Source: a bacterium (GTDB lineage Bacteria > UBP4 > UBA4092 > JAOAEQ01). From it: 8,856 nucleotides of DNA. Of the stretch, positions 1 through 6,907 are shown one piece after another (position 1 is the stretch's first letter; each line of letters begins with the position of its first letter). Position numbers and translations under genes: made by a program. The stretch spans positions 1-8,856 of the forward strand of contig JAOAEQ010000016.1 in NCBI GenBank assembly GCA_026416715.1, written 5' to 3'. A model generated the notes under the pieces. It worked only from the letters and a program-made list of their open reading frames with translations, ran no database searches and was not told where the DNA came from.

Positions 1-76
1 CCGCTTGCTCAAATAACGGAACCCGGTCTCCTTCTTTATGTTGGTAGGCGAATAGAATCCGATCTCGAGATTGCAT
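1..76 (-). CDS. Partial gene, N-terminus like uroporphyrinogen decarboxylase (URO-D) superfamily
   Basis: Reading leftwards from an ATG at 76, 25 codons stay open to the window edge and begin MQSRDRILFAYQHKEGDRVP. This matches the opening typical of URO-D superfamily proteins and related corrinoid methyltransferases, whose usual form is M-x-S-R-E-R-V-L-x-A-L-x-H-x-x-P-D-R-V-P: a short helix with S-R-(D/E)-R, then a histidine and the D-R-V-P turn. The start lies 30 nt after the stop of the 722-residue gene, so the two could be co-transcribed. No good Shine-Dalgarno sequence precedes the ATG. Only the first helix is visible, so substrate and reaction cannot be assigned: porphyrinogen decarboxylation and methyl transfer are both possible. 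The family call rests on one short motif and is moderately confident. Confidence 0.6.
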   Translation of the reverse strand, partial: MQSRDRILFAYQHKEGDRVPLFEQA

Positions 77-106
77 AAATTATAGTTGCTCGCGGTCGAT
101 TGAAAT

Positions 107-2275
107 TTATTGGTGTCTATCCCAATTTTCTACGGTTGCAGGAACTAGATAATCCACAACTACCCCGTTAATCAACAGTTTACTTCCTTGCATCGTTTTA
201 GTTCCATTAGCGGGAGCAAGAACTAGCACAACTGCAGAATCCGCAGGAATCGAAAAATAGGTCACCCCGGTTACATTCTGCCGTAAAAAAGTATTCGATA
301 CACAATCCCATAAATCTTTCGGCGAAGTTCCAACATCAATCTGAACCGACGTAGCGGTACTGAATGGGTTGTAGTATAAATATGTCGGATAGGCGGAATC
401 GTGATAATAATCAGTTTTTAAACAATCTAACTGTAAAATATATTGATTATTCGTTGTTGAAATTATTCCACCAAATATCCCAACATGAGCGGAACCATAA
501 AGCCCGAAATCAGTCTTAACTCCGTATGGGTATCCGGAAATACCATCTCCCATACTATACGGACTTACACTCAATTCTGACATAACAAAAATCGCATCTA
601 TATACAGTGTATCTAACATAGTGTTTCCGCCCGTGCGATTATTATCCTGTACTCGAATATAAATCCTTCCGCTAAGATTGGATGGTAGGCTATTCCAACG
701 TAATTGACTCGGTGAACTGTTACTGATGGTAAATAAAGTAATAAATGGTCCTGCTGTAGATGTCGAATAAGAAAACACAAAACCGGAATCACTATCGCCC
801 CCATCACTATAATATGCATTTACAAGGATGGTATGCGAGGTTCCAACAGGTAACGTCATATCCCAGATATGTTCTAATTGATCATTACTACCTACCACTG
901 CTTCTTTCAAAACTTCATATTGGTTATCCGTTTGATATTGTTGTGTATTGATATAGTTTCCAGATTCAATCGTTCCATACCGATGTAAATAATCTGAATC
1001 TACTAAAACCTGTTTCCGACCATATTTTCGAAACCCTTCATATCCTATACAATAGTTAGGATCGTACACATCCGCCCACGCTTTGGAAGACTGATGTGCT
1101 GAATCTAATGAATTTGCATAAAAGAACCGAGAGGCATTTGCCGCATTCAACATCCATTTTCCGATAGCCCGCGCATAGCGATCATCATAGCGAACAATCG
1201 GAACCAGTGCACCTGCCATATGATAAGTATTCATCGCAAAACCATATCCTCCTCCATCAGTATTTCCTCCTATCAATCCATGAACGTCATATCCAGCCCA
1301 AGTATCTGCAATGACGCCAAAATACGGTCGAGCATCGCTTGAATAGCATAAACACCAATTAAGGAATTTTTCAAGATTATAATTCCGACCTAACTCTGCA
1401 TTCATTCTAGCAGCTAAATAAGCACCATAAGGGAGCAAACATTCATAGAACGGATTAGTTATTCTATTGTGTAAAAATTGCATACCCCAATCTGCAGTGG
1501 TTAATCCGGTATATAACGTCTTACCGCTTTTTACGTAGGCCATATAGCCAAGCCAAGCAATTCCCGCTGCTGCATCTGGCTCTTTCCATAACCCATTATC
1601 TACCGGGGTCAACGTTGAAAACCGAAATGCAGTATGGTCGTAATTCGGAATACCGGAGTTTCCTCCCATAAAATAACTCGCAAGATACCAGCGATTCGCA
1701 ATCGTATAAAACATATTATCAGTTGTTCCTAAACTTGGATAATAATAGGCTAATTGATAAAACAAAATATTGGGAAAAATCTCGTACCAAAAAGATTGTC
1801 CGGTAGTGGTATTACTTCGATTTAAAACTAGATTTTCGCCATTATCTTTATTAAAATAATTTTCTTGCATGATTACCCAGTTCATTCCATTTTGGTTACT
1901 CTTGTCAATTCCGATGAGAGTCGCACCTAATACAGCTCCCATACAATTAATTGATTCATGATTATTCCTAGTTGTCCACGAAGCTGGCCAACCAACATAC
2001 GACGGCTGGCCAAATACTACCCGTTTATAATTCGTCGAAGTCCTATCCCACCAAATTAAGGGGAGATACTGACCAGTAGTATTAAAATTAAATACAAACG
2101 CATCATAATCAAGGGCAACTTGTTTCCAATTCCGCATCTGAAACGGCTGCGGTATATTTGGCATCAACTCGACCCGCGGTAAAGTAATTTGAGCGGTATA
2201 ACTCCAAACTACTAACACTATGAAAAATAAAACTCCTATGAAACTAATCCTTCGAATTTTAATTAAATTGTGCAT
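107..2275 (-). CDS. Membrane-anchored or secreted (alpha/alpha)-toroid-like protein with inserted beta-sandwich module
   Basis: This 722-residue protein starts with a basic stretch and one hydrophobic segment (about residues 11-26), read as a signal anchor or uncleaved signal peptide, so most of it should lie outside the membrane. Residues about 45-425 are rich in aromatics and helix-like, with repeated W/Y/G-rich turns (WKEPDAAAGIAWLGYMAY at 230-247, DTWAGYDVHG at 324-333, NTDGGGYGFAMNT at 338-350, then RYDDRYARAIGKWMLNAANA). This resembles the (alpha/alpha)-barrel of six-hairpin glycosidases and polysaccharide lyases. Residues about 431-566 look like an inserted beta-sandwich (LEHIWDMTLPVG, GRIYIRVQDNNRTGGNTMLD), and 567-711 form a beta-rich C-terminal domain. 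A strong ribosome site, AAAGGAGA, lies 5 nt before the ATG and supports this start. The same architecture occurs in uncharacterised bacterial proteins; no catalytic residues can be assigned, so enzymatic activity is inference. A decayed paralogue lies immediately upstream. Confidence 0.72.
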   Translation of the reverse strand: MHNLIKIRRISFIGVLFFIVLVVWSYTAQITLPRVELMPNIPQPFQMRNWKQVALDYDAFVFNFNTTGQYLPLIWWDRTSTNYKRVVFGQPSYVGWPASWTTRNNHESINCMGAVLGATLIGIDKSNQNGMNWVIMQENYFNKDNGENLVLNRSNTTTGQSFWYEIFPNILFYQLAYYYPSLGTTDNMFYTIANRWYLASYFMGGNSGIPNYDHTAFRFSTLTPVDNGLWKEPDAAAGIAWLGYMAYVKSGKTLYTGLTTADWGMQFLHNRITNPFYECLLPYGAYLAARMNAELGRNYNLEKFLNWCLCYSSDARPYFGVIADTWAGYDVHGLIGGNTDGGGYGFAMNTYHMAGALVPIVRYDDRYARAIGKWMLNAANASRFFYANSLDSAHQSSKAWADVYDPNYCIGYEGFRKYGRKQVLVDSDYLHRYGTIESGNYINTQQYQTDNQYEVLKEAVVGSNDQLEHIWDMTLPVGTSHTILVNAYYSDGGDSDSGFVFSYSTSTAGPFITLFTISNSSPSQLRWNSLPSNLSGRIYIRVQDNNRTGGNTMLDTLYIDAIFVMSELSVSPYSMGDGISGYPYGVKTDFGLYGSAHVGIFGGIISTTNNQYILQLDCLKTDYYHDSAYPTYLYYNPFSTATSVQIDVGTSPKDLWDCVSNTFLRQNVTGVTYFSIPADSAVVLVLAPANGTKTMQGSKLLINGVVVDYLVPATVENWDRHQ

Positions 2276-2369
2276 TTAGGTCTCCTTTCAAAGTATTGAT
2301 AATTCTATAAAGTAAAAGCAATTGAAAATTTGTCTGTATATCGAACCCTAACAATAAATTTCCTTTCTA

Positions 2370-2687
2370 TTAAAATTCACTATTTGTTATCGCAAACGCA
2401 CTTAATTCTGCAGGCACTCGGCTGAAATGTTAGTAAACAACACTGTCAATAAAGAATTTCGTACTATTCTCAATTTCTTAGTTCCACTTGCCAAAGTGAT
2501 AACTGCAACTACTGCAGAATCAACGTGAATCACAAAACTAGTGGTACCTTTTACATTTGTTTTTAACAATCAACTATTACACAAAATAATTTAATGTTCT
2601 CTGTCCCAATCTTGTATCTTGTATTTGATAATAAAAACTCGGAATATTCGGCATTAACTCAATTTGTGGAATATTAACCTGCGTAGT
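2370..2687 (-). pseudogene. Relic of a paralogue of the 722-residue toroid-like gene, most of the middle deleted
   Basis: Two separated pieces of the neighbouring 107-2275 gene can be read here in the same order. At 2687-2631 the minus strand encodes TTQVNIPQIELMPNIPSFY, matching residues 27-44 of the neighbour (TAQITLPRVELMPNIPQPF). A degraded continuation to about 2575 resembles its NWKQVALDYDAFV segment after a frameshift and ends in a stop. At 2569-2477 the frame encodes LLKTNVKGTTSF then VIHVDSAVVAVITLASGTK, matching about 663-693 (FLRQNVTGVTYF, SIPADSAVVLVLAPANGTK). After another frameshift comes FIDSVVY, matching LINGVVVDY, then a stop and a tail VPAELSAFAI ending at the stop at 2370-2372. 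Roughly 600 codons between the two pieces are missing, and the start codon is gone. It explains most of an otherwise gene-free 598-nt gap. Confidence 0.85.
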
Positions 2688-2746
2688 ATCGTTGGTGATA
2701 CAATTATGAAGACCAAAACAAATTTTATGATTTAGTGATAGTTAAT

Positions 2747-2774
2747 ATACTATATAATTTGAATGTTCATTCAA
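2747..2774 (-). promoter_or_regulatory. Weak promoter-like site over a palindrome, upstream of the pseudogene
   Basis: On the minus strand TTGAAT (2774-2769) is followed after 16 nt by TAGTAT (2752-2747), a mediocre sigma-70-like pair. The -35 part falls inside an inverted repeat with 7-nt arms and a 2-nt centre (2759-2774). This would be the right place for the old promoter and operator of the decayed paralogue. The DNA is very AT-rich, so chance matches are likely. Confidence 0.22.
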
Positions 2775-2796
2775 TGCTAATCTCTTATTTCGCTCT

Positions 2797-2843
2797 GATA
2801 GAAAAAGGGTGGTAGTGAACTAAATTATTTTCCATTACCACCC
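2797..2843 (-). terminator. Rho-independent terminator of the beta-helix gene
   Basis: The minus-strand transcript reads GGGTGGTA (2843-2836), a roughly 20-nt interior with further partial pairing, then TACCACCC (2814-2807), followed directly by TTTTT and C (2806-2801). A GC-rich stem with a U tract 30 nt after the stop codon of the beta-helix gene is a classic intrinsic terminator. Its stem resembles the terminator after the LamG gene. Confidence 0.85.
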
Positions 2844-2873
2844 AAAATTTTCTCATATTCGAACTTTAACTTC

Positions 2874-4697
2874 TTATTCAAATTCAAACCTTATCCATTC
2901 TGCTATAGGAACTCCAGTTGCTGGAAACGCGGTTTGCTCTTCATAAGCGCCAATATCCGGAGATGTCCCTATTGGCCGGGGACGCGGATTTCCGTCAAAA
3001 TCATTAGGTATTCCTAAATTAATCCCTCTATACAATGCAGGTGAATTCGTCTGAAGATGGAAATCACCTGTTCCAGGACCACTAGAAGCCCCTACAAATT
3101 TCGGGTCTCCCGGATAATATGATATACTCCCAATATTAATAGCGCTACCAGTATAAATGGTATCAATGTTGTATAGCAGATTCGCAATCCCACTGATATT
3201 CACCGATGAATTGTTATAAGTTTGAAATGCGACCGAAGCACCGGAAAATATACAGTTATTAATAATCACATCGCCGCCGGTTCGAATCCATTCACTATGC
3301 ACTGCATTTCTGGTATTTTTAGTAGTTGTCACAAAATCGCAATGGTATGCTCTGACATTTGCCCCTTCAATCCATAACTGATCTTGACCTTCGTCAAAAA
3401 TACAATTGATAATGGTGGTTTCAGACCAACTCCGCATTCGAGCTAACGCTCTTGCATTTCCTGAACCATCAACGAATTTTGACCGTTCAATATACACAAC
3501 ACTATACCCACTATCCACATTATTAGTGTTCAAATAAATCTGGTACGAGGGGAAAGACTGACATTTATTCATAATAAATTCGCATTGTGAAAAATAGGTA
3601 TTGCAATTTCCTTCCATATCCCAGGTAACAAAACCGCTATCCCGATTTTCATTAAATTTACACCGTATCGCAGTCACTGCAGATAAATAATACTGACCGC
3701 CTACACCAAATCCGCTGATTGTGTTCCTAGAGAATTCCGAATCCGCAAAGTAGAAAGAACATGGGGTATTGTCTCCTGCAGGAACATATGCATAATAGAA
3801 TCCGTATTCTCGATTATAATTAACGATGCAAGAAGTTAACGATATTGTTATCCCCGGTCCCATACATAAAATACCTAATCTACCATTATTTAGTATCGAA
3901 TTGGTCACAGTGATTACCGAACCCTTAGCATTATTCGCAGCATCATTGCCTGCTCGGATATTATCCCAATAATTGCCCGAAATCGTTGAATGAGATACGG
4001 TTACATTTGCCTGTTTCAACAACCAAATTCCAACTTGACCTTCATTCATAATCATACTGTTGGTTATGGTGATATTAGAGCCATCTAAGGTTTGCGCTAC
4101 TACTCCAACCTGATTATTGGTAGATAAACAATACTGCATGGTTAACGTCCCTCCGCCGCCAATCACAATTCCTCTTACTGCGTTATTAATTATAGTTGAA
4201 TTACTAATTGTCATTGCACCGGAACCATTAAAATTTATCGCTCCAGGATTATTACTATTAATCAGAGATCTAGTTATTGTTACAGTAGCTGCACCAGGAA
4301 TATTCAGTCCCCAACCCAATGTCTTATTAGAAAAAGTACATCCTTGGATTGTTACATTCGCACTACTATAGATTGAAATTCCCTGACCAGAAACACCGCT
4401 AAACAAAAGATTCTGCAAAGTAACGGTTGGAGTATCTAAAATATTACACTGATTTACTATGGATACCCCAGAAACAGTTCCCTGAATCGATAGATTCTTA
4501 TTAATATCCATCGTCGTGCTATTGCAATAATTTCCTGCTACTGTAATTTGAATGGTATCTCCAGAAATAGCAGCAGTAATCGCATCCGGAATATCCGAAT
4601 AGGGCACAGGTACAGTCAAAATCGCACCTGTACTTAAAGAAGTTAGAAAAATAACCTTAAAGCATATTATTGCCCACAATATATTAATTTGTCTCAT
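2874..4697 (-). CDS. Secreted right-handed parallel beta-helix protein with choice-of-anchor Q-like C-terminus
   Basis: A hydrophobic signal peptide (ending near LSTGA) is followed by ILTVPVPYSDIPDAITAA, a typical opening of pectate-lyase-like beta-helices in which a set of events is unpacked from P-x-x-I-x-x-A-I. A long series of coils of about 22-26 residues follows, with repeated V-T-I-x-N/G-S/C-x-(I/F)-x-N-N patterns, as in PbH1 repeats. The last ~75 residues (GDFHLQTNSPALYRGINLG, then DFDGNPRPRPIGTSPDIGAYE) match the choice-of-anchor Q domain seen at the ends of many exported beta-helix proteins, and the protein finishes VPIAEWIRFEFE. Such helices bind or cleave polysaccharides or serve as adhesins; no lyase active-site residues are evident, so activity is unassigned. 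An upstream ATG at 4703 is only 2 nt from the G-run of the ribosome site, whereas the ATG at 4697 is 8 nt away, so the latter is chosen (607 residues). It sits in its own unit between two terminators. Confidence 0.85.
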   Translation of the reverse strand: MRQINILWAIICFKVIFLTSLSTGAILTVPVPYSDIPDAITAAISGDTIQITVAGNYCNSTTMDINKNLSIQGTVSGVSIVNQCNILDTPTVTLQNLLFSGVSGQGISIYSSANVTIQGCTFSNKTLGWGLNIPGAATVTITRSLINSNNPGAINFNGSGAMTISNSTIINNAVRGIVIGGGGTLTMQYCLSTNNQVGVVAQTLDGSNITITNSMIMNEGQVGIWLLKQANVTVSHSTISGNYWDNIRAGNDAANNAKGSVITVTNSILNNGRLGILCMGPGITISLTSCIVNYNREYGFYYAYVPAGDNTPCSFYFADSEFSRNTISGFGVGGQYYLSAVTAIRCKFNENRDSGFVTWDMEGNCNTYFSQCEFIMNKCQSFPSYQIYLNTNNVDSGYSVVYIERSKFVDGSGNARALARMRSWSETTIINCIFDEGQDQLWIEGANVRAYHCDFVTTTKNTRNAVHSEWIRTGGDVIINNCIFSGASVAFQTYNNSSVNISGIANLLYNIDTIYTGSAINIGSISYYPGDPKFVGASSGPGTGDFHLQTNSPALYRGINLGIPNDFDGNPRPRPIGTSPDIGAYEEQTAFPATGVPIAEWIRFEFE

Positions 4698-4705
4698 ACA
4701 CATTT

Positions 4706-4713
4706 CCCCCTTT
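4706..4713 (-). promoter_or_regulatory. Ribosome binding site AAAGGGGG that decides the beta-helix start
   Basis: The G-run ends 2 nt before the first ATG (4703) and 8 nt before the second (4697). Normal spacing favours the second. The LamG gene (AAAGGGGGG, 6 nt from its ATG at 5650) and the first pilin (AAGGGGG, about 6 nt from its ATG at 7934) use the same G-run form in place of GGAGG. Confidence 0.7.
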
Positions 4714-4748
4714 CATTTTGAAAAAAATAGTTTAGGTTCAAATAATAG

Positions 4749-4776
4749 ATAATAATTAATAATGTGAGGATTCCAA
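4749..4776 (-). promoter_or_regulatory. Candidate sigma-70-type promoter of the beta-helix gene
   Basis: On the minus strand TTGGAA (4776-4771) is followed after 16 nt by TATTAT (4754-4749), 4 of 6 and 5 of 6 matches to the consensus boxes. Transcription would start near 4742, about 40 nt before the start codon and just past the LamG terminator. The region is AT-rich, so this is only a candidate. Confidence 0.4.
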
Positions 4777-4777
4777 T

Positions 4778-4817
4778 GTAAGAAGAAACACGGTGGTGAA
4801 TAACTATTCACCACCGT
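4778..4817 (-). terminator. Hairpin terminator after the LamG gene
   Basis: A perfect inverted repeat, CGGTGGTGAA (4791-4800) and TTCACCACCG (4807-4816), extends by an outer A-T pair and by inner pairs. On the minus strand it is followed by the U-rich tail TGTTTCTTCTTAC. It lies about 40 nt past the LamG stop and separates that gene from the beta-helix gene. A smaller hairpin, TATTCAG-GTAG-CTGAATA at 4833-4850, sits between the stop and this stem. Confidence 0.75.
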
Positions 4818-4855
4818 ATAGCCTTTCCAACATATTCAGGTAGCTGAATACTGGT

Positions 4856-5650
4856 TTATTCCGCTTCAAAATTAACCAATTCTACGGGAACGAATTCAGT
4901 CCGTTCAATATTTGAAAACCGCAGTTCATCAACTCGTCCCCGTAAAGGCATTAAATTCGATGTGGGTGGACCACCTGGAACCCAAACTCGACCTAACACA
5001 GCAGCAGTGAATGATAGATGTTGATATTCACTCGTTACCGGAGTTCCACCTTGAATTGTCGGAACACGTACCCCATCTACATAGAATTTTACTTTATCAG
5101 CAGTATCAGTTGCAGCTGAATTATACACAATTGCGTAATGGTGCCAGCTATCATACATCTTTGGAACAACACAGTATGCCCATTGATTCGCTGAACCATC
5201 GTACACATTTAACTGCATATAATTATTGATATCGCTCCCAGCATTTCGTAACTGATAAATAGCTCGACCTGCAGCTAAATCCAGCATACAGTTAGTAAAT
5301 TCTACACCACTATCTGATGCATATAGGTAATACCACGCTTCAACGGTATGCGGAGTTGGAATAGTACTAATTGAACCAGGATTAACTTCACACCCGTTAA
5401 TATTTCCACCCGCTCCAGATAAACATTGCCCCCATCCTGCTTGTGATGCAACAAATGTTGGATTAGCGTAACCAGCTATTGTCGACATACTCACGGTATA
5501 AGTTGTATCCCCACTATTTGTTAGGTTACCATCTAAATGCAAAAGTAAAACGGTATTTGCATCTTTAATATATGGACCGGGTGGTGGACCAGCAATTGCT
5601 ATCGTAGCTAATACTGCTGTAATCAAACTTGTAATGACTACTTTGTTCAT
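4856..5650 (-). CDS. Secreted LamG (concanavalin A-like) domain protein
   Basis: This 264-residue protein has a clear Sec signal peptide (MNKVVITSLITAVLATIAIA, cleavage likely before GPPPG). Residues about 31-251 form one LamG/pentraxin-like jelly roll: VLLLHLDGNLTNSG opens the domain, HTVEAWYYLY, SWHHYAIVYNS and KVKFYVDGV are the central strands, and GRVDELRFSNIER closes it. Such domains bind glycans or protein partners and are not usually enzymes. Nothing follows the domain but a short tail ending FVPVELVNFEAE. The ATG follows AAAGGGGGG at good spacing. The gene lies 83 nt after the last pilin and is followed by a hairpin terminator; whether it is co-transcribed with the pilins is unclear because only a weak hairpin separates them. 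A surface or matrix lectin is the likeliest role; the ligand is unknown. Confidence 0.85.
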   Translation of the reverse strand: MNKVVITSLITAVLATIAIAGPPPGPYIKDANTVLLLHLDGNLTNSGDTTYTVSMSTIAGYANPTFVASQAGWGQCLSGAGGNINGCEVNPGSISTIPTPHTVEAWYYLYASDSGVEFTNCMLDLAAGRAIYQLRNAGSDINNYMQLNVYDGSANQWAYCVVPKMYDSWHHYAIVYNSAATDTADKVKFYVDGVRVPTIQGGTPVTSEYQHLSFTAAVLGRVWVPGGPPTSNLMPLRGRVDELRFSNIERTEFVPVELVNFEAE

Positions 5651-5706
5651 TATTATCCCCCCTTTCTCTTCGAGATTATTTTCATAAAGTTAAAACTTGG
5701 TATGAA

Positions 5707-5738
5707 ACAAAAAATAACATAATAACATGATCATTATG
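5707..5738 (-). terminator. Weak AT-rich hairpin at the end of the pilin cluster
   Basis: CATAAT (5718-5723) pairs with ATTATG (5733-5738), overlapping the stop codon of the last pilin. On the minus strand it is followed by TTATTTTTTG. The stem is short and AT-only, so termination here would be partial at best, with read-through into the LamG gene possible. Confidence 0.3.
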
Positions 5739-6291
5739 AGCCATATCCAGTTCCTAATTGTTTAAGATTACCAGGAACAAGACGAAATATTCTTCCCTTG
5801 CTAATAATTCCATTTGATGGGTCGTATTCGATACCATCGGTTTCAGCCCAATATTGTGATGCGGCAGCATAATCTCCTAGGGTTGGTCCCCATGGACCCC
5901 AACTAATTACTGCACCCCATCTTCCAGAATAGATACCTTGCCAAGTATCCTCTCGTTTGACCCAAATATATATCGGTTTCAAAGTATAGGGGTCAATATA
6001 AAACCGTTCATTACCGAAAATATCGTTTGGTAAAGAACTCATATATGATATCGGAGTAGTAAGATCTCTCAAACGATGACTATACGGATAATCGTTATAA
6101 TCGACAAAATATGATTCTAAAGAGTTTATCAATTCACGTTCTTCCTTATTGCAACGAGATACCTTCGACCGGGTTTGTGCAGCTAAAAAGTTTGGAATTG
6201 CTATTGCAGCTAATATCGCTATAATCGCTACCACTATTAATAGTTCAAGCAAAGTAAATCCCTTATTTCCACCCAAATAATCTTTCTTCAT
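5734..6291 (-). CDS. Type IV pilin-like / GspG-like pseudopilin, third intact copy
   Basis: A class III prepilin of 185 residues: leader MKKDYLGGNKG, then FTLLELLIVVAIIAILAAIA with the expected E5 after the G/F cleavage site, to be cut and N-methylated by a prepilin peptidase and assembled into a fibre or pseudopilus. After NFLAAQTRSKVSR comes the alpha-1 helix, LTTPISYMSSLPNDIFG (about 77-93) and the C-terminal EYDPSNGIISKGRIFR. The cluster motif S-x-G-P-D-x-x-x-D, with an acidic pair, is changed to SWGPWGPTLGD, and a basic/acidic block (CNKEERE) replaces the usual KADMRS, so it has diverged from its sisters. It extends past the family end with LVPGNLKQLGTGYGS. The start is 18 nt after the upstream pilin stop with a poor ribosome site, suggesting translational coupling. 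The nearby pseudogene is closest to this copy. Confidence 0.88.
   Translation of the reverse strand: MKKDYLGGNKGFTLLELLIVVAIIAILAAIAIPNFLAAQTRSKVSRCNKEERELINSLESYFVDYNDYPYSHRLRDLTTPISYMSSLPNDIFGNERFYIDPYTLKPIYIWVKREDTWQGIYSGRWGAVISWGPWGPTLGDYAAASQYWAETDGIEYDPSNGIISKGRIFRLVPGNLKQLGTGYGS
6164..6210. repeat. 47-bp exact repeat shared by two pilin genes, copy 1
   Basis: This segment is identical to 6755-6801. It encodes the end of the transmembrane helix and the NFLAAQTRSKVSR segment. The intact pilin at 7359-7934 encodes nearly the same residues with many silent differences, so identity here exceeds what protein conservation demands. Confidence 0.9.
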
Positions 6292-6309
6292 TTCATAAGC
6301 TGTTTCTAG

Positions 6310-6882
6310 TTATGGTCCCCAGCGACTTATATCACCTCGGCTAATGGTTCCATTAGTCGGGTCGTATTGTTTAGTTACTGGATACCAATCAGCGCCATCA
6401 TAAATCCTATCCGGTCCAATCGAATGTATACACCAATCCTGTGAAATACCTTCGTATACCCAAACATTATAATTATATACTGCGGTGCCGAAGGTCATAT
6501 CCCAGTTTTTATAATGGAAATATTGATATATATCAGGCACATTCGGATAAGGAAAAGTATCTTTGGGAACTGAAGCTAGATATGCTACCGGAGTAGTCAA
6601 CGGTACATAATTTTGAATATGGGTACCTCCGGTCCATAAAGGTGAAAAATATGCTTGTCGAGTATACGTATCCGGTGGATACATATTATTATCAACATCA
6701 TACGATTCTAATGCAATCGCTAAACTGCGCATATCTGCTTTGACTCGCGATACTTTCGACCGGGTTTGTGCAGCTAAAAAGTTTGGAATTGCTATTGCAG
6801 CAAGAATCGCAATAATGGCGACAACGATTAATAATTCAATTAAAGTAAATCCAAAGTTGAGTTTCAATATATCTTTTTTCAT
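6310..6882 (-). CDS. Type IV pilin-like / GspG-like pseudopilin, second intact copy
   Basis: A 190-residue prepilin: leader MKKDILKLNFG, cleavage before FTLIELLIVVAIIAILAAIA with E5 present, then NFLAAQTRSKVSRVKADMRS and an amphipathic helix (LAIALESYDVDNNMYPPD). The globular part has LTTPVAYLASVPKDTF (about 95-110), the motif HSIGPDRIYDGAD (about 153-165), which corresponds to the S-x-G-P-D-x-x-x-D region of GspG-like pseudopilins, and the ending YDPTNGTISRGDISRWGP. AAGGGA lies about 8 nt before the ATG. Predicted role: major or minor subunit of a type IV pilus or type II secretion pseudopilus anchored in the inner membrane; the sequence cannot tell which. It follows the pilin pseudogene and precedes another pilin by 18 nt. 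Confidence 0.9.
   Translation of the reverse strand: MKKDILKLNFGFTLIELLIVVAIIAILAAIAIPNFLAAQTRSKVSRVKADMRSLAIALESYDVDNNMYPPDTYTRQAYFSPLWTGGTHIQNYVPLTTPVAYLASVPKDTFPYPNVPDIYQYFHYKNWDMTFGTAVYNYNVWVYEGISQDWCIHSIGPDRIYDGADWYPVTKQYDPTNGTISRGDISRWGP
6755..6801. repeat. 47-bp exact repeat shared by two pilin genes, copy 2
   Basis: Identical to 6164-6210, with both flanking bases different. It is the equivalent codon stretch of the neighbouring pilin, consistent with recent gene conversion or a young duplication. Confidence 0.9.
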
Positions 6883-6907
6883 AATTGTATCCCTTAATAA
6901 ATATATC

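Noticed and set aside
613-819. 68-codon minus-strand frame
   Set aside because: Lies inside the inserted beta-sandwich of the 722-residue gene in another frame; a shadow.
760-951. Plus-strand open frame, and similar ones at 4117-4371, 5011-5229, 7076-7303 and 8477-8677
   Set aside because: Each is opposite a well-supported minus-strand gene or pseudogene, and the products show no recognisable domain or signal.
2591-2611. DWDREH-stop, resembling the NWDRHQ-stop end of the 722-residue protein and hinting at a third relic copy
   Set aside because: The same bases align at least as well, and in order, with the N-terminal NWKQVALDY segment of one relic; a third copy is not needed.
4817-4858. Read-through past the LamG stop into a longer PVEL-type beta domain
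   Set aside because: The in-frame codons after the stop do not resemble that domain and soon reach another stop within the terminator.
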